Origin: Streptomyces misionensis
GTDB taxonomy: Bacteria > Actinomycetota > Actinomycetes > Streptomycetales > Streptomycetaceae
Length of the DNA stretch: 64,000 bases
Direction of reading: 5' to 3'
Assembly: GCF_900104815.1 (NCBI RefSeq)
Contig: NZ_FNTD01000004.1
Span: 248,001 to 312,000 of the forward strand
The position numbers and the translations under genes are program-made. The notes beneath the pieces are model-generated. The model saw only the letters and a list, made by a program, of their open reading frames with translations, was not told the origin of the DNA and made no database searches. Positions 1 through 8,221 of this stretch are shown here, piece after piece (within the stretch, counting starts at the first letter, position 1; every line of letters begins with the position of its first letter).

Positions 1-960
1 CTCGCCGCCCGCGAGGACCCGCCGTCCCGTGCCGTCGGGGCGCACGCACAGCACACGCGTGTGCTCGCTGCCCCCCGGTGCGGTCGTGTAGGCGATCCAC
101 CGTCCGTCCGGCGACCAGGCGACCTCGGTCACCGGGTCCGGTTCGGCGTCCAGCAGGTGCACGTCGTCACTGTCGACCGGTCCCTCCCACAGTTGCGGCA
201 CCCCGCCGCGGTCGCAGATGAACGCGACGTGCCGCCCGCCGGGATCCGCCGAGGGGTACCAGCAGCCGTGCGAGACGAGCACCCGCGGAACGTCGTCGAG
301 CGACACGGCGGCATCCGGAACGACCAGGGTCTCCGGCGCGGCCTGTGTCTCGCCGCTCCCCCCGTGCCCGGACAGCTCGTCGGCGGACACCGCGCGCTCC
401 GTGCCGGGCCGTGACGGGTCCGCCGGTACGTCGTGGGGGTGCGGCGGGTTCCGCCGGGGCGACCGGGTCTCCGTACGGTCCGCTGCTCGCTCCGCCCGCA
501 CCGGTCCCCGGCGGTCGGCCGGGGGCACGGTCGGACCGCTCCAGGCGAGGGCCGGGCCGTCACCTGCGCGGTCGCTCGCCGCGAAGCCGGCCTCGCCGTC
601 GGGGGGCCGCACGTCGCGGGCGGTGTCCGTGCCACGAGCCGTGTCCGTGCCACGGGCGCGGCCGGGCCGCGAGCGGTCCGCCGCGGTCCGGGCCCGGTCG
701 GGTCCTCCGGCTCCCGTCCGGGGCCGGTGCTCGGCATCGGTCGCGTCCTCCGGCCGACCGGGCTCGGAGCGGCCCGCCGGGTCCGACGCGTCCCGGGGGT
801 CCGCCCGTGGGGCATCCGCCGCGCTCCCGGGCCGATCTGAGGCGGGGCGCGCGGGCGCGTCGCTCGGCGGGCCGGCCCGCACGCCCTCCCCCACGTCCCC
901 GGCCGGGCGCGGTGGGAAGGAGCGGGCGCCGGTCAGCGGATTCCGTGGGTCTGCAGCCAT
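1..960 (-). CDS. S9-type peptidase, beta-propeller N-terminal part (runs off the left edge)
   Basis: Reading leftwards, the frame stays open from an ATG at 960 to base 1. The first ~190 residues are a low-complexity, Asp/Arg/Pro/Gly-rich stretch that looks disordered. After it come beta-propeller repeats of the dipeptidyl-aminopeptidase/TolB kind, including HVAFICDRGGVPQLW and WSPDGRWIAYTT. The alpha/beta-hydrolase domain would lie outside the window. The ATG overlaps the last 28 bases of the upstream amidotransferase gene, so the two are coupled, but its ribosome site is weak and a GTG further in (near 890) could be the true start. Peptidases of this kind are known beside AsnO-type amidotransferases. 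The catalytic domain is inferred only. Confidence 0.7.
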   Translation of the reverse strand, partial: MAADPRNPLTGARSFPPRPAGDVGEGVRAGPPSDAPARPASDRPGSAADAPRADPRDASDPAGRSEPGRPEDATDAEHRPRTGAGGPDRARTAADRSRPGRARGTDTARGTDTARDVRPPDGEAGFAASDRAGDGPALAWSGPTVPPADRRGPVRAERAADRTETRSPRRNPPHPHDVPADPSRPGTERAVSADELSGHGGSGETQAAPETLVVPDAAVSLDDVPRVLVSHGCWYPSADPGGRHVAFICDRGGVPQLWEGPVDSDDVHLLDAEPDPVTEVAWSPDGRWIAYTTAPGGSEHTRVLCVRPDGTGRRVLAGGE

Positions 961-2717
961 ATTTCCAGCAAAGCGGCCTGCCACAGCGCGTTCGCCCCGC
1001 GCTTGGTGCGGTGGACGTCGGGCGCGGCGAGCAGTTCGTCGACGTGACTTTGGCGGTACAGCCCGCGGGCCCGCGCCTCGGGGGCGCAGAGGGCCTCACG
1101 GACGCGTTGCAGCACCGGCGCGGCCATGTGCTTGATCGCCGGGACGGGGAAGTAGCCCTTGGGCCGGTCGACGACCTCCCGCGGCAGGACCTTGCGGCCC
1201 GCCGCCTTCAGGACGCCTTTCCCGCCGTCCGCCAGTTTGAGTTCGGGCGGGCAGGCGGCGGCCAGTTCGACCAGTTCGTGGTCGAGGAACGGCACGCGTG
1301 CCTCCAGCCCCCAGTCCATGGTCATGTTGTCGACCCGTTTGACCGGGTCGTCGACCATCATCACGTGGGTGTCCAGCCGCAGTTCGGCGTCCAGGGCGGT
1401 CTCGGCGCCCGGCGTGGCCATGTGGGCCCGTACGAAGTCGCCGGAGACGTCGTCGGCGGGCAGCACCGAGGGGTCCAGCAGACGTGCGAGGTCGGCGTGC
1501 GGACGGTCGAAGTACGTCTCGGCGTACGCGTCGGGTGCCCGGTGCCGGGGCACGTGGGCCATCTGCGGGTACCAGTGGTAGCCGGCGAAGACCTCGTCGG
1601 CGCCCTGACCGCTCTGCACGACCTTGACCTCCTTGGCCACCTGCTCCGACAGGAGATGGAAGGCGACCACGTCGTGGCTGGTCATGGGCTCGCTCATGGC
1701 CTGGACGGCCCCTTCCAGGGCCTGTGAGACCCGGTCGGAGGGGACCATCAGCTGGTGGTGGTCGGTGTCGAAGTGCCGTGCCATCAGGTCGGAGTAGTGG
1801 AACTCGTCCCCCTCCTCGCCTCCCTCGGCCTCGAAGCCGACGCTGAAGGTGGCCAGGTCGCGCTGCCCCTCGTCGGCCAGCAGCGCCACGATGAGGCTGG
1901 AGTCCAGACCGCCCGACAGCAGCACGCCCACCGGCACGTCGGCGACCATCCGGCGCCGCACGGCCGTGCGCAGCGCCTCCAGGACCGCGTCCGTCCAGTC
2001 CTGTGCGGTCAGGCCGGCGTGCTCGGGGCGGCGCGTGTAGAGCGGTTGCCAGTAGCAGTGGTCGCGGTACGTGCCGTCCGCCTCGATGACCCGCACGGTG
2101 GCCGGCGGCAGCTTGCGCACGCCGTTGAGGACGGTGCGGGGCGCGGGCACGGTCGCGTGCCAGCTGAAGTAGTGGTGCAGTGCGGCGGGGTCGAGGGAGG
2201 TGTCCACCCCGCCGGCCGTCAGCAGCGCGGGCAGCGAGGAGGCGAACCGCAGCCGTCCGGGCGACTCCGCCAGGTAGAGCGGCTTGATGCCCAGCCGGTC
2301 GCGGGCGAGGACCACCCGGCCGCCGGCCTGCTCGACGATGACGAACGCGAACATGCCCACGAAGTGTTCGACGCAGGAGGCGCCCCACTCCAGGTACGCC
2401 TTCAGCACCACCTCGGTGTCGGACTCGGAGTAGAACTGATGGCCCCGGGAGACGAGTTCGGAGCGCAGTTCACGGTAGTTGTAGACGCACCCGTTGAACA
2501 CGCCGACGAGCCGCGCCCGGGGGTCGGCCATCGGCTGCGCGCCGCTGTCCGTCAGGTCGATGATCTTCAGTCGCCGGTGGCCGAGTGCGGCGGGCCCCTG
2601 TGACCACAGCCCGCGGCCGTCGGGCCCACGGGGCGCGAGCCGGTCCGTCATGCGTTCGACGGCGGCGAGGTCCGGCTGCCGACCGTCGAACCGGATCTCG
2701 CCGCTGAGCCCGCACAT
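933..2717 (-). CDS. asnO: AsnO-like N-acetylglutaminylglutamine amidotransferase / asparagine synthase family
   Basis: This 594-residue protein has the full class B amidotransferase layout. Cys2 follows the initiator Met (MCGLSGEIRFDG) as the glutamine-hydrolysing nucleophile, the glutaminase domain covers about 1-210, and the synthetase domain carries the ATP-pyrophosphatase loop SGGLDSS at 268-274. The start MCGxxGEIRFDG and the C-terminal VDNMTMDWGLEARVPFLDHE resemble the family that amidates N-acetylglutaminylglutamine, a compatible solute, more than housekeeping AsnB. The adjoining S9 peptidase fits that context, but the partner GNAT/ATP-grasp synthetase is not in the window. Start ATG overlaps the stop of a short upstream frame (TGATG). 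Solute assignment is by family resemblance only; generic asparagine synthase is the alternative. Confidence 0.8.
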   Translation of the reverse strand: MCGLSGEIRFDGRQPDLAAVERMTDRLAPRGPDGRGLWSQGPAALGHRRLKIIDLTDSGAQPMADPRARLVGVFNGCVYNYRELRSELVSRGHQFYSESDTEVVLKAYLEWGASCVEHFVGMFAFVIVEQAGGRVVLARDRLGIKPLYLAESPGRLRFASSLPALLTAGGVDTSLDPAALHHYFSWHATVPAPRTVLNGVRKLPPATVRVIEADGTYRDHCYWQPLYTRRPEHAGLTAQDWTDAVLEALRTAVRRRMVADVPVGVLLSGGLDSSLIVALLADEGQRDLATFSVGFEAEGGEEGDEFHYSDLMARHFDTDHHQLMVPSDRVSQALEGAVQAMSEPMTSHDVVAFHLLSEQVAKEVKVVQSGQGADEVFAGYHWYPQMAHVPRHRAPDAYAETYFDRPHADLARLLDPSVLPADDVSGDFVRAHMATPGAETALDAELRLDTHVMMVDDPVKRVDNMTMDWGLEARVPFLDHELVELAAACPPELKLADGGKGVLKAAGRKVLPREVVDRPKGYFPVPAIKHMAAPVLQRVREALCAPEARARGLYRQSHVDELLAAPDVHRTKRGANALWQAALLEIWLQTHGIR

Positions 2718-2851
2718 CAGGCGGTCACCCCCTTCAGGGCGGCCGCGCCGGGCGCCGCGGGGTGTCCGCCGGGCGGGACGGACGCGCGGGGGGACCGGGC
2801 GGCCGGGCGCGGGTGGTCGTCGGTGATCGTGCGGGCGGGGACGTGGGACAT
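2717..2851 (-). CDS. possible 44-residue peptide between the ligase and the amidotransferase
   Basis: A short frame fills the 218-base gap between the YbdK-type ligase and the amidotransferase. Its TGA shares a base with the amidotransferase ATG, which would couple translation. An AGGAGAG element lies about 12 bases before the ATG chosen here; a longer version could start at 2923 but has no good ribosome site. The peptide begins MSHVPARTITDD and is otherwise Pro/Ala-rich, with no recognisable domain or membrane segment. It may be a real small protein or simply a leader that carries ribosomes to the next start. Confidence 0.3.
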   Translation of the reverse strand: MSHVPARTITDDHPRPAARSPRASVPPGGHPAAPGAAALKGVTA

Positions 2852-2935
2852 GGTGCTGACCACTCTCCTGGGGCGGTCGTCGGGCACCGCCGGTGCCGGA
2901 CGAGGCATGGGGCAGGCGGACATGAGATCGACCCG

Positions 2936-4099
2936 TCAGGATCCGGCGCCTCCGGCGACCGGGCTGAGGTGGGGGGCGCGGGCGGGCCGGGCCGCCACGC
3001 CCCCGCGCGGACCGGCTGCGCCGCGGGTCTCGGCGATCAGCAGGTCGACACTGGCGAGCAGGTCGTCGCGCCCGGCGGCCTGCCGCAGCCGGTGCGCGGC
3101 ACTGCCGTCGGCCAGGGCCCGACCGAGCAGCTCGTGCACGTTCTCCCAGTCGCCGGACGCCTCCAGCGCGGGGCGCAGCCGGGCCGTCATGTCGCGCAGC
3201 ACCCCGTGGGCGGGCGCGGCGCGCCGGGTGACCGGGTCGACCAGTACGCCTTCCAGGCCGGAGCGGGCGGCTCGCCAGCTCGCGGCCCGGAGCCACTCGT
3301 GGTGGCCGTCGCACCGCCCGGCGTCCCCGCGGGTCAGCCGCTCGCAGGCGTCCCGGACCAGCGCCCGGAAGAGGCCCGCGACAAGCACGACCGTCTCCAC
3401 CCGCGGACAGGCGTCGCAGATCCGCAGCTCCAGCGTGCGCTGGTGCGCGGAGGGCCGTACGTCCTGGTACGCCATGCCGGCGTCGCTGATGGCACCCGAG
3501 CCGGTCAGCTCCTCCAGCGCCCGGTCGTACGCGGCGGCGTCGGCGTAGCAGCCCGGCGGCCCGGCGGTGGGCCAGCGCTGCCACAGCATGGTCCGCCAGC
3601 TGGCGTAGCCGGTGTCCTCGCCGAGCCAGAACGGCGAGCTGGCGGACAGCGCGAGCAACGGCGGCAGCCACGGTGCCACCAGGCACATGGCGCGTACGGC
3701 GGTGTCCCGGTCGGGTATGTCGACGTGCACCTGCGCGCTGCAGATCAGCTGCTCGTCGGCGACCCTGCGGTACTCGTCGGCCATGTGCCGGTAACGGCGC
3801 CCCGCGGTGACGTCACCGGGGCTCAACCGGGCCAGCGGCACGGTGCCCGCGGCCACCGTGACCAGGCCGAGCGAGGAGGCGGAGGCGTCCAGCAGCCGCC
3901 GTGACCGGGCGAGGTCCGCGAAGAGGGCGTCGAGGGTGTCGTGCACCGCGCTGTTGCTCTCCACGGCCGACCGCTGGAGTTCGGTGGTGAATCCGGGCCT
4001 GTGCAGCCGGTCCAGCACCGCGCGGGCACGTGGCACCAGCCGGCCGCTCTCCACGTCCAGCACGTGAAACTCTTCTTCTGCCCCGATGCGCAACGTCAC
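2936..4099 (-). CDS. YbdK-type carboxylate-amine ligase (glutamate-cysteine ligase family 2)
   Basis: The 387-residue protein opens with TLRIGAEEEFHVLD, the strand bearing the acidic metal/ATP ligands of GCS2 ligases, and keeps the family's HVDIPD and LELRICD blocks (metal and nucleotide binding). The family joins an amine to a carboxylate through an acyl phosphate; E. coli YbdK has weak glutamate-cysteine ligase activity, but the true substrate of most members is unknown. The GTG at 4099 was chosen because AAGGGGAG lies eight bases before it; an upstream ATG at 4129 has none. As first gene of the group with the AsnO-like amidotransferase and S9 peptidase, it probably contributes a peptide-like bond to the same small metabolite. 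Confidence 0.82.
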   Translation of the reverse strand: MTLRIGAEEEFHVLDVESGRLVPRARAVLDRLHRPGFTTELQRSAVESNSAVHDTLDALFADLARSRRLLDASASSLGLVTVAAGTVPLARLSPGDVTAGRRYRHMADEYRRVADEQLICSAQVHVDIPDRDTAVRAMCLVAPWLPPLLALSASSPFWLGEDTGYASWRTMLWQRWPTAGPPGCYADAAAYDRALEELTGSGAISDAGMAYQDVRPSAHQRTLELRICDACPRVETVVLVAGLFRALVRDACERLTRGDAGRCDGHHEWLRAASWRAARSGLEGVLVDPVTRRAAPAHGVLRDMTARLRPALEASGDWENVHELLGRALADGSAAHRLRQAAGRDDLLASVDLLIAETRGAAGPRGGVAARPARAPHLSPVAGGAGS

Positions 4100-4217
4100 G
4101 TCACGTTCTCCCCTTGCCTGGGCGATCACTGGGCCGTCGCGTACGCGTCCTGCCGGTGAATGGCGCGGCTCCGAGTACCCAGGCCGAGACGTTCACAAGC
4201 GTCTCGCCGTGCTCAGG

Positions 4218-5846
4218 TCACTCGATCCCCAACTGGGCGCACAGGGATCGCGGGAGGTAGGTGGAGGTCGGGAGCGAGTTCCCGACGCAGAAGTCGTAGA
4301 GGTCGGGGAAGTCTTTGCTGATCTTGTCCATGTTGATGTATGTGGACTGCCCCTTGATCTGGAGGTACTTCTGGTCGATCTTCTTCGTCGGGGCGCCCTC
4401 GTAGTAGGGACGCCAGCCCGAGCCGCCCTTGTCGGTGACCCCCTGCACGTGGAAGCCGTCCTCCTTCTTCACGAGCATCGGGCACTCCTGCTCGATGGTG
4501 GCCGTGCCGAACTTGAAGAAGGAGTACTTGGCCAGGTGGCTCCGCCCCAGGTCCTTGCTGCCCGCCAGCTCCTGGACCCGCTTCGGGTCCGTGATCTCCA
4601 CCCAGCCCTTCGGGTCGAACGCCGCCGGAACGACGTCCTTGGTCAGGGAGAGGAGATCCTTGAGGATGTCGGCGATCTCCTTCGACTCCGCGCCGCTGCG
4701 CAGGGACTTCTTCAGGCCGTCCCCCAGGCTGACGACCCGGCTGAACTGCTGCTTCAGGTCACCCGCGCCGGGCGGCAGGAAGTACTTGCCGTCGACGTCG
4801 ATGCCGTCCTTGGCGTCGCTCGGCTCCGCCCGGATGCTGGTGTTCGGGCCGAGGAACTGGTTCCCTCCCTGCCATTCGAAGAAGGCGAGACGCATCTCGT
4901 CGTACGTGGTTCCCGGGACGATTTCCTCCTTGCCCTTCCGGCGGTCCAGAAGAGCCTGCTGGATGTTCCTGGGGTTGATCCTCTTGCACTGCTCCTCGGA
5001 GAGGCCGAGGCGCCGCAGCATGTCCTTGCTGATCTTCGACGGGACCGCCTCTAGGAGGACGTCCGTCCTGTCCTCTTCGCTCAACTGCTCCAGGGCGTTC
5101 TTCAGGGCGGTGTGCGGGACGATGTGGTGGGCGGTGAGCTCCCAGTCGTTGTGTTCCCCACCGCTGTCGGCGTGCGGGTTCTTGCTCCGGTCGCCGGCGC
5201 GCTGGACGTCGGGCCGGTCCGTCGTCCCTGCGTGGGCGCGCCCGGGCTCCGGTGTGCGCACCGGTGCCTCGGCGGCCCGCGCGACGGGCGCCGACATCAC
5301 CCGCGAGGCGTTCGCCTCGGCCTCGCGCTCGAAGCGGTCGCCGGGGTCGGACACCTTGAGCCCCGTCCCGTTGTCGGCACCGGCCACGGGCCCCTGGCGC
5401 TGCTGGATGACGTGGGTGAGTTCATGCGCGAGGGTGTGCTTGTCGCCGCCCCCGTCGCCCAGGACGACATGCTCCCGGGAGGTGTACGCCCGCGCCCCGA
5501 TCTCGGCGGCCGAAGCCCTGGCGGCGCTGCCGGTGTGGATGCGGACGTCCGAGAAGTCCGCGCCGAGCCGGGCCTCCATTTCGGCGCGCGTGTCGTTGTC
5601 GAGGGGACGGCCGGGGCCGCGCAGCACGTCGTGCACGGCGGAGCGCTGCACGGCCGGCTGACCGGCCTGTTCGTCCCGTGCCCCGGGGTGGCCGGCCAGG
5701 CGGAGCATCTGGACGACGGCGGCGTTCCCGGCGCTGCGCTGGAACGCCAGGAGCGGGGGCGGCGGCGCGGCGGGGACCGTGGGTGTTCGGGCCGGTGGAC
5801 GGCTGTTCTCGGCCTCTTTGGCCCGTTCGTTGTCGCGGGAGTGCAT
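4218..5846 (-). CDS. eCIS-type DUF4157 protein with HNH-like C-terminal domain
   Basis: This 542-residue protein has two parts. Residues ~70-190 form a DUF4157 (eCIS core) domain with the metalloprotease-like HELTH at 141-145, inside a block typical of proteins linked to extracellular contractile injection systems. The C-terminal part starts near 230 with AHHIVPH (239-245) and a later GNQFLGPN block, resembling the His-His start of HNH-family nucleases in polymorphic toxins; the last ~200 residues are Lys-rich and unfamiliar. The start ATG has GAGAGG seven bases upstream. No eCIS tube, sheath or baseplate gene is in the window, so this would be an unlinked cargo or effector. No immunity gene is obvious next to it. 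Nuclease activity is inferred. Confidence 0.75.
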   Translation of the reverse strand: MHSRDNERAKEAENSRPPARTPTVPAAPPPPLLAFQRSAGNAAVVQMLRLAGHPGARDEQAGQPAVQRSAVHDVLRGPGRPLDNDTRAEMEARLGADFSDVRIHTGSAARASAAEIGARAYTSREHVVLGDGGGDKHTLAHELTHVIQQRQGPVAGADNGTGLKVSDPGDRFEREAEANASRVMSAPVARAAEAPVRTPEPGRAHAGTTDRPDVQRAGDRSKNPHADSGGEHNDWELTAHHIVPHTALKNALEQLSEEDRTDVLLEAVPSKISKDMLRRLGLSEEQCKRINPRNIQQALLDRRKGKEEIVPGTTYDEMRLAFFEWQGGNQFLGPNTSIRAEPSDAKDGIDVDGKYFLPPGAGDLKQQFSRVVSLGDGLKKSLRSGAESKEIADILKDLLSLTKDVVPAAFDPKGWVEITDPKRVQELAGSKDLGRSHLAKYSFFKFGTATIEQECPMLVKKEDGFHVQGVTDKGGSGWRPYYEGAPTKKIDQKYLQIKGQSTYINMDKISKDFPDLYDFCVGNSLPTSTYLPRSLCAQLGIE

Positions 5847-6177
5847 GGATCGCCTCTCGTGCAAAAGGTCGGTATTCCCTGATAGCAGGCGGACCCAGGC
5901 GGTACCAGGAAACCGCTGGGCAGTCGTGGTGCCCGATTCGACGGGTGACACGGAACGAGCAGTGCCCGTCGCGCTCTTGACGAGCGGTCGGCTGGGGCAC
6001 GACTCCTTTCCTTTCCGGACGGTGCCGCGGGTTGGCGGTCGGCGCACCCGGTCACGCCGCGACCACCTGGATCGACAGCAGGTCGGGCGCGGTCGTGTTC
6101 ATCGGGGAGACGAGCGAGGCGTACTCCCGGCAGCCGCCAGCCCGAGCAGAACACCGGGGTGGCCGGGTGCAGCGGCG
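5847..6177. other. intergenic stretch with a possible gene tail
   Basis: No intact gene is visible here. On the minus strand a short frame ending in the stop at 6052-6054 reads EYASLVSPMNTTAPDLLSIQ near its end, which looks like the end of a lost gene cut by the transposase remnant next door. The 200 bases nearest 5846 probably hold the promoter of the DUF4157 gene. Confidence 0.3.
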
Positions 6178-6457
6178 CTGTCGAGTTCGTCAAGGACGGT
6201 GGAGTTTGACCCACGCCCGGGCCTGCGGTCCGTTCGGCGAACCGGCGGCGGGCCGTCGCGCCGGACGGGCCGGAAGAAGCCGTCGGCAGTTGTTGCCACG
6301 TGCAGCCCGAGGCCGCCAGGAACACGATCGCGGCCAGCACCTCACGGTCGCCGCGGCGACGCTGGCCGCCACCCTGCGGCCGCGACGGTGCCTATGGCAC
6401 CACCCGTTGGAACAGACCCCGCAACTCATCCGGCACCAGCCGCTCAATGATCGCCGC
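6178..6457 (-). pseudogene. IS5-type (DUF4096) transposase remnant
   Basis: The minus strand reads IERLVPDELRGLFQRVVP, then an in-frame TAG (6392-6394), then APSRPQGGG and AAIVFLAASGCTWQQLP followed by GPSGATARRRFAE. This is the N-terminal third of the common streptomycete IS5-type transposase. After that the match slips frame twice (WVKLHR, then VLDELD in another frame) and ends. The ATG is lost, and there is neither a catalytic DDE core nor clear terminal repeats, so this is a dead fragment. Confidence 0.75.
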
Positions 6458-6494
6458 GCTGAGAGGCTACCGACCGTGCAAGAAAGGCCCGTGG

Positions 6495-6710
6495 TCAGCG
6501 GCTCAAGCGGCGCTGCTTGTCGAAGCGAAGCAGCACCCCTACAAGGCGCCACGCGCCGGCCAACGCTCCGAGCAGTGCGCCCCCAGTCAACACGCGTCTT
6601 TCTGCCGAACCAGAGAGGTCAAGGGTCAGGGCGAGAGCCCAGGAGACGGCAAAGATCAACCCAGCCAGCGCGGCGGCAGTCACCAGGGCAAAAACGATCT
6701 CCACCGTCAT
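6495..6710 (-). CDS. small two-helix membrane protein
   Basis: The frame encodes 71 residues starting MTVEIVFALVTAAALAG, with AAAGGA six bases before the ATG. Two hydrophobic segments (about 3-29 and 38-57) are joined by a short polar loop and followed by a basic tail (FDKQRRLSR), so it should sit in the membrane with the tail in the cytoplasm. I recognise no family. It stands alone between the transposase remnant and snpR, and its upstream region is richer in A/T than its surroundings. Confidence 0.55.
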   Translation of the reverse strand: MTVEIVFALVTAAALAGLIFAVSWALALTLDLSGSAERRVLTGGALLGALAGAWRLVGVLLRFDKQRRLSR

Positions 6711-6942
6711 TGCGTCCTTTTCCCATCGCGACTCACGCCCCGTGTCCATGCTGCAAGTCTCACACGCGCTCAGGCCACCGAGCCTGCGCTGACCGGACTT
6801 ACCTGTGCAGCTCGACCACCAATTGAGATGACTTCTTAGGCGCCTGAGGTGTCTGGCCATGCGCGCCAACGCCGTCCTGACCGCAATCGCAGCTCAGGAC
6901 GCGAACCGCTGCTGGAGTACTAGAACTGGCCATGGAATGGGT

Positions 6943-8037
6943 TCACCGGATGTCCTGGGTGGCGGCCTGGAACGAACCGGTGTGCGATTCGATCGCCGGT
7001 GAGGGCAGGTGGGCGTCGATGTCGGGCCGCTCGCGGAGCCGGGCCGGCGCCGGGCGGTGGCGGTCGTCCGGTGGGGCGGGGGTCTCGTCGGGTGGCCCGG
7101 TGGCCGGGGTGCGGGCGTTTTCCAGCCACTCCATGTAGGCCGGTGCCTCACGGGCCACGGCCCAGTACGACTCCTCCAAGTACGGGTAGACGTCGTCCAG
7201 TTCGGCCTCGGTACGGGCGGCCAGCAGCAGCCGCACGCCGATGGGGTCGCCTTCCAGCGGGCGGATGGCCAGATCGGGACGGGGATGGGCGGTCGGCTGG
7301 CTGACGGTGACCACCTCGCCGATCGCGGCCAGCGAATACGCGGTGAGGTAGTCGCCGTGCAGCATCTCCGAGCGCAGCCCAGCCGACCGCAGGGCCCGGC
7401 ACAGCGCGTCCCACTCGCCGTCGACGGTGGCGTCGATCATCCAGCGGTCACCGGCCAGGTCGGCCATCCGCACCTGTCTTCGCGAGGCCGCCGGGTGGTG
7501 GGCGGCGAGGGTGACGAACTGCGGCTCGCGTTCGACGAGGACGCGGACGCGGAGTCCCGGCGGCATCCGCAGCGGGCTGCCCTCGACCTCGTGCACGAAC
7601 GCCATGTCGAGCCGGCCGTCGGCGACCATGGCCAGCAGCGTGTTGGCGGACACGTTCATCTGGAGCGTCGGCTCGATCCGCGGCTCCCCGGTCCGCAGCC
7701 GGTACAACCAGCCGGGGATGGCGCGGCTCGCCGTGGCGCCGATGCGCAGCTGGAAGCCGCCGGCGGCGCGGGCGGCCGCGGCCCGGGTCTCCGTCACGAT
7801 CGCCGCGAACTCCGTCACCAGCGGCCGGGCCCGGCTGAGCACCGCCAGGCCCAACGGGGTGGGGCGGCAGCCGGTGCGGGTGCGCACGAACAGCTGGGCG
7901 CCGAGGGTGTTCTCGATGCGCCGCAGCTGGGTGCTCAACGAGGGCTGCGCCATGCCGAGTTCCCGGGCCGCTCTGTGCAGACTGCCGGCGTCGGCGATGG
8001 CACAGAGCACGCGCAGATGCCTGACCTCCAGCTCCAT
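6943..8037 (-). CDS. snpR: LysR-type regulator SnpR of the snapalysin gene
   Basis: This 364-residue LysR regulator begins MELEVRHLRVLCAIADAGSL, with the winged HTH at ~1-60 and a substrate-binding-like effector domain at ~90-300. About 60 Pro/Arg-rich residues follow that ordinary LysR proteins lack. Its position, divergent from snpA with about 185 bases between, is the known arrangement of SnpR, which activates the protease gene. The start used matches the usual family N-terminus but has no clear ribosome site (CCCTCCCCCTC precedes it); a TTG at 8082 would add 15 residues. The match to SnpR rests on family plus context. Confidence 0.85.
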   Translation of the reverse strand: MELEVRHLRVLCAIADAGSLHRAARELGMAQPSLSTQLRRIENTLGAQLFVRTRTGCRPTPLGLAVLSRARPLVTEFAAIVTETRAAAARAAGGFQLRIGATASRAIPGWLYRLRTGEPRIEPTLQMNVSANTLLAMVADGRLDMAFVHEVEGSPLRMPPGLRVRVLVEREPQFVTLAAHHPAASRRQVRMADLAGDRWMIDATVDGEWDALCRALRSAGLRSEMLHGDYLTAYSLAAIGEVVTVSQPTAHPRPDLAIRPLEGDPIGVRLLLAARTEAELDDVYPYLEESYWAVAREAPAYMEWLENARTPATGPPDETPAPPDDRHRPAPARLRERPDIDAHLPSPAIESHTGSFQAATQDIR

Positions 8038-8112
8038 GAGGGGGAGGGTAGAGCGGGGCACCGTGGGACACCAGGTGTTCAAGTTGTAATGAATATGGAC
8101 GAGTTGGCGCGT

Positions 8113-8129
8113 GATAGGTCGGTGCTATC
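8113..8129. promoter_or_regulatory. candidate SnpR (LysR) operator between snpR and snpA
   Basis: The 17 bases GATAGGTCGGTGCTATC form a GATAG/CTATC dyad with the T-N11-A spacing of LysR boxes (T8115, A8127). It lies about 93 bases before the snpA start and 76 bases before the snpR start, where a shared activator/autoregulator site is expected. Confidence 0.6.
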
Positions 8130-8221
8130 CCCGATTGCCATCATCCCCCGACCCGTTCAACTGTCCGAGACTTCCTGGCAACCGATCGTTCCACCCCACA
8201 GAACGAGTAGGAGCCCCCCAC

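Noticed and set aside
933..3686. N-terminal extension of the amidotransferase to 917 residues
   Set aside because: The catalytic Cys must be residue 2 after processing, which fixes the start at 2717; the extension overlaps the ligase gene.
2717..4099. Lasso-peptide-like cluster (asparagine-synthase-like cyclase plus small peptide)
   Set aside because: The amidotransferase has an intact glutaminase half and AsnO-type sequence, and no B1/B2 leader-binding or protease genes are present.
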